Positions 6,962 through 9,139 of a stretch of 9,139 bases of DNA are shown piece after piece. The position numbers and the translations under genes were made by a program. This DNA is from an uncultured Succinivibrio sp. (lineage in GTDB: Bacteria; Pseudomonadota; Gammaproteobacteria; Enterobacterales; Succinivibrionaceae), in contig CACYBT010000228.1 in assembly GCA_902772715.1 (NCBI GenBank), forward strand, positions 1 through 9,139, written 5' to 3'. Each line of letters begins with the position of its first letter. The stretch's first letter is position 1. The notes under the pieces were generated by a model, which was not told where the DNA came from, ran no database searches, and saw only the letters and a program-made list of their open reading frames with translations.

Positions 6962-6974
6962 TTTTCACCATGTA

Positions 6975-8021
6975 TTATTTGATATTTTTTTCAAGAAACT
7001 GACGGATTTCCTCGATATCCATATACCATGGATTGTTGAGGGAATTGTATTCAAAATCTGCTTTGACCGGATGTCCCTTCTCATGAAGTGCTGTTTCTAG
7101 GTATATGAGTTCACTTGAACTGATACTGAGATTATAGGCTGGTCTTATAAGAAAGAAGTCGTCAAACTCTACAACATGCAGGGCATCATCATGTGGACAC
7201 ATCAGTTCGTGAATTTTCTCGCCAGGGCGAATTCCTACTTCTTTTTGCGGAATATCAGGAGCAATGGCGGTAGCCAAGTCAACAATCTTTATGGAAGGGA
7301 TCTTCGGTACAAAGATTTCTCCTCCATGCATTCTTACCAGTGAGGCTAGAACGAAATTCACTCCCTGTTCTAAGGAGATCCAAAAACGGGTCATATTTTT
7401 ATCCGTGATTGGAATAAATTCCGCTTTTTCGTCTCTTAATTTTTTAAAGAAAGGCACAACACTGCCTCTTGAACCGGAAACATTTCCATAGCGTACCACA
7501 GAAAAACCTACCCGGTTGCTTCCCTTAAGATTGTTGGCGGCAATAAAGAGCTTATCGGAACACAGTTTTGTCGCTCCATAAAGATTGATAGGGTTGGCAG
7601 CCTTATCCGTGGAGAGGGCGATAACCCTGTCGACATTATTTTCAATGGCAGCCTCGATCACGTTATTGGCGCCATCAACATTGGTCTTGATGCATTCCAT
7701 AGGGTTGTATTCGGCTGCCGGCACCTGTTTTAAGGCGGCCGCGTGGATCACAATATCCACATTTTTCATGGCCATGTTAAGACGCTGCAGATCACGCACA
7801 TCTCCTATGAAAAAGCGTAATTTGCGGAGATCTTTTGCAAAACGCTGCTGCATTTCATACTGTTTTAACTCATCGCGGGAATAAATGATGATTTTCTTGA
7901 GATGATATTTTTCAAGAAGAACGTTTACCAGTTTGTTGCCAAAAGAGCCTGTACCACCGGTTATCATCAGTACCTTGTTGTTAAGATAGGAATCAATGGC
8001 ATCATTTAAATCTTTTTTCAT
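6975..8021 (-). CDS. pseB: UDP-N-acetylglucosamine 4,6-dehydratase (5-inverting)
   Basis: First enzyme of the pseudaminic acid pathway: it dehydrates UDP-GlcNAc and inverts C5. It is an extended short-chain dehydrogenase with NADP-binding TGGTGSFG at 21-28. The active-site segment STDKAANPINLYGATK (137-152) carries D139, K140, Y148 and K152, the same residues as D132, K133 and Y141 of H. pylori FlaA1. RYGNVSGSRGSVVPFF and ITDKNMTRFW further on are also typical. I place the start at ATG 8021 (348 aa). The in-frame GTG at 8027 sits directly on the AAGG Shine-Dalgarno (8032-8029), which is correctly spaced, seven bases, for the ATG. The Shine-Dalgarno overlaps the upstream regulator's TAA, a coupled-translation arrangement. 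It has about 15 more residues than FlaA1, mostly at the N-terminus. Confidence 0.96.
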   Translation of the reverse strand: MKKDLNDAIDSYLNNKVLMITGGTGSFGNKLVNVLLEKYHLKKIIIYSRDELKQYEMQQRFAKDLRKLRFFIGDVRDLQRLNMAMKNVDIVIHAAALKQVPAAEYNPMECIKTNVDGANNVIEAAIENNVDRVIALSTDKAANPINLYGATKLCSDKLFIAANNLKGSNRVGFSVVRYGNVSGSRGSVVPFFKKLRDEKAEFIPITDKNMTRFWISLEQGVNFVLASLVRMHGGEIFVPKIPSIKIVDLATAIAPDIPQKEVGIRPGEKIHELMCPHDDALHVVEFDDFFLIRPAYNLSISSSELIYLETALHEKGHPVKADFEYNSLNNPWYMDIEEIRQFLEKNIK

Positions 8022-8030
8022 AGTCACACC

Positions 8031-9139
8031 TTAATTTGAAGCAATTCCATATTTTTTCATTTTTTCGACGAGTGTTGTACGTCTTAAGCCTAAAATTTCC
8101 GAGGCTTTGGCCACTACTCCATTACATTGGGTTAAAGCCTGCTTAATCATACTGATTTCTATGCTTGATACCATATCCTTGAGATTGATCCCTTCAGGAG
8201 AAAGCGTTGGCGTAAAGGCCTGAGCCATGTCATTTTCCCCGTCAATAACTGGCAGTGGCGGCAGTTCTATGGGTTTATTGTCATCCTCCTCATTGAAAAA
8301 ACCTTCCTGCAACTCGTCACCGGCTAAAGGTACGGAGAAGGAATCTAATAATGCCATACGTTCTGCATACGGATCATCCTCTAACTGTCCGCCTCGGTAG
8401 GTTAGTGGTAAATCTTCGACATCTACCACCTCGTTTGGGTGCAGAATGAGAAGTCTTTCCACAATATTGGAGAGTTCTCTTACGTTTCCAGGCCAAGGAC
8501 AGGACATTAACTGCAGCATGGCCCGCTGCGTAAAACGGATGGAGGCATGCTGCGATTCACTTTGGCGGTTCACAAGTTCCTGAATAAGCAATGGAATGTC
8601 ATCCGTACGTTCACGCAGTGGCGGGGTTTCAATTGGAAAGACATTGAGTCGATAATAGAGATCCTGACGGAAGGTTTTTTCTTCCACCATTTTCACAAGA
8701 TTCTGATGCGTTGCGGCTATAACTCTGACATTAGCCTTTATGGGTTTGTTGGAACCGACACGTTCAAACTGTCGCTCCTGCAGCACACGCAAGAGTTTAA
8801 CCTGCATCGCAAAAGGCATATCTCCGATTTCATCTAAGAAGATGGTGCCGCCCTCAGCAAGTTCGAACCGGCCCTCATGGGCGGAAATAGCTCCGGTAAA
8901 TGCTCCTTTTTCATGGCCAAAGAGCTCTGATTCTAGAAGTTCTGCCGGAATGGCACCGCAGTTTACTGGAACAAAAGCCTTATCCCGTCGGTCGGACAGT
9001 TCGTGTATGGCGCGAGCCACGACTTCCTTTCCAGTTCCTGATTCTCCGAGCACCAGTACAGATGTGTCTTTTTTTTTTTTTTTCTCAATAAGTCTTCTGA
9101 CATTGGTAATGGCTTTACCTTGGCCAACGAGCATTTTTA
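8031..9139 (-). CDS. flrA: FlrA/FleQ-type sigma-54 flagellar master regulator (partial, 5' end outside window)
   Basis: Activates sigma-54 RNA polymerase at class II flagellar promoters. Counting from the in-window Met at 9134, the AAA+ domain has Walker A GESGTGKE (30-37), the sigma-54 contact loop GAFTGA (77-82), Walker B IFLDE (98-102) and arginine-finger region FRQDLYYRLN (155-164). A Fis-type helix-turn-helix ends the protein (336-362, RRTTLVEKMKKYG). These segments closely resemble P. aeruginosa FleQ and Vibrio FlrA. An acidic linker (about 252-302) joins the domains. The reading frame stays open to the window edge, and the VGQGKAI start corresponds to FleQ's interior, so the N-terminal FleQ domain must lie outside. 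Nothing separates it from pseB, suggesting one transcript. Residues 18-22 are five Lys encoded by 15 consecutive A. NtrC-like relatives such as FlrC are the alternative; the sequence fits FlrA better. Confidence 0.9.
   Translation of the reverse strand, partial: KMLVGQGKAITNVRRLIEKKKKKDTSVLVLGESGTGKEVVARAIHELSDRRDKAFVPVNCGAIPAELLESELFGHEKGAFTGAISAHEGRFELAEGGTIFLDEIGDMPFAMQVKLLRVLQERQFERVGSNKPIKANVRVIAATHQNLVKMVEEKTFRQDLYYRLNVFPIETPPLRERTDDIPLLIQELVNRQSESQHASIRFTQRAMLQLMSCPWPGNVRELSNIVERLLILHPNEVVDVEDLPLTYRGGQLEDDPYAERMALLDSFSVPLAGDELQEGFFNEEDDNKPIELPPLPVIDGENDMAQAFTPTLSPEGINLKDMVSSIEISMIKQALTQCNGVVAKASEILGLRRTTLVEKMKKYGIASN
9069..9083 (-). repeat. Poly-A tract of 15 inside flrA, candidate contingency locus
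   Basis: Fifteen uninterrupted A on the coding strand, read as AAA five times between GAG (Glu) and GAC (Asp). No other run in the window exceeds ten, and none inside a gene exceeds about eight. It is in frame in this copy. I followed the shifted frames by eye: one extra A reaches TAA at 8982-8980, and one fewer A reaches TAA at 8965-8963. Both stops fall before the GAFTGA loop. Confidence 0.95.

Noticed and set aside
8022..8030. A separate sigma-54 promoter (GGCAC-N5-TTGC type) for pseB.
   Set aside because: Only 9 bases lie between flrA and pseB, and I found no such element just inside the flrA end.
9132..9134. The ATG at 9134 as the true flrA start, giving a short FlrA without its N-terminal domain.
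   Set aside because: The frame is open to the window edge, there is no room to see a ribosome site, and the first residues align with the middle of FleQ/FlrA. An N-terminally cut gene is the simpler reading, though a genuinely short form cannot be excluded.

Overview
The window looks like chromosomal DNA from a motile, A+T-rich gammaproteobacterium. Three things point there: a FlrA/FleQ-type sigma-54 flagellar master regulator, a bifunctional chorismate mutase-prephenate dehydratase (PheA) of enterobacterial layout, and a gammaproteobacterial-type Ung. Succinivibrionaceae or a nearby Aeromonadales lineage is my best guess, but that is inference only. I see no tRNA, rRNA, CRISPR array, insertion sequence or phage gene.

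Layout, right to left. Everything except ung reads leftwards (minus strand). At the right edge, 9139-8031 is the AAA+ and DNA-binding part of a flrA-like gene whose N-terminus lies outside the window. It is followed, with 0-15 nt gaps or overlaps, by pseB, pseC, pseF and pseG (8021-4114). These encode four of the six enzymes that make CMP-pseudaminic acid, the sialic-acid-like sugar put on flagellins. pseH and pseI are not here. The block ends tail-to-tail with ung (3425-4117, plus strand), with overlapping stop codons. ung is divergent from a Bax inhibitor-1/YccA-family membrane protein gene (3290-2550); the 134-bp gap contains a palindromic pair of TATAAT boxes and two poly-T tracts. Left of that, two hairpins, the second a good intrinsic terminator, separate the membrane protein from a pheA plus ROK-like regulator pair (2362-120), which ends in another terminator at 11-39.

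How the genes work together. flrA-pseBCFG would tie flagellar transcription control to flagellin sugar synthesis in one transcript. The most striking feature is an uninterrupted run of 15 A (coding strand) inside flrA, just before the Walker A motif. The run is in frame as read here. Loss or gain of one A gives a stop about 30-36 codons later, before the GAFTGA loop and Walker B. This is what a phase-variable on/off switch of motility would look like, with possible polar effects on the sugar genes. The pheA-regulator pair is a separate unit: aromatic amino acid synthesis coupled to a degenerate ROK protein that seems to have lost both its sugar-kinase aspartate and its zinc motif. I find no clearly new multi-gene system; the flrA tract is the best lead.
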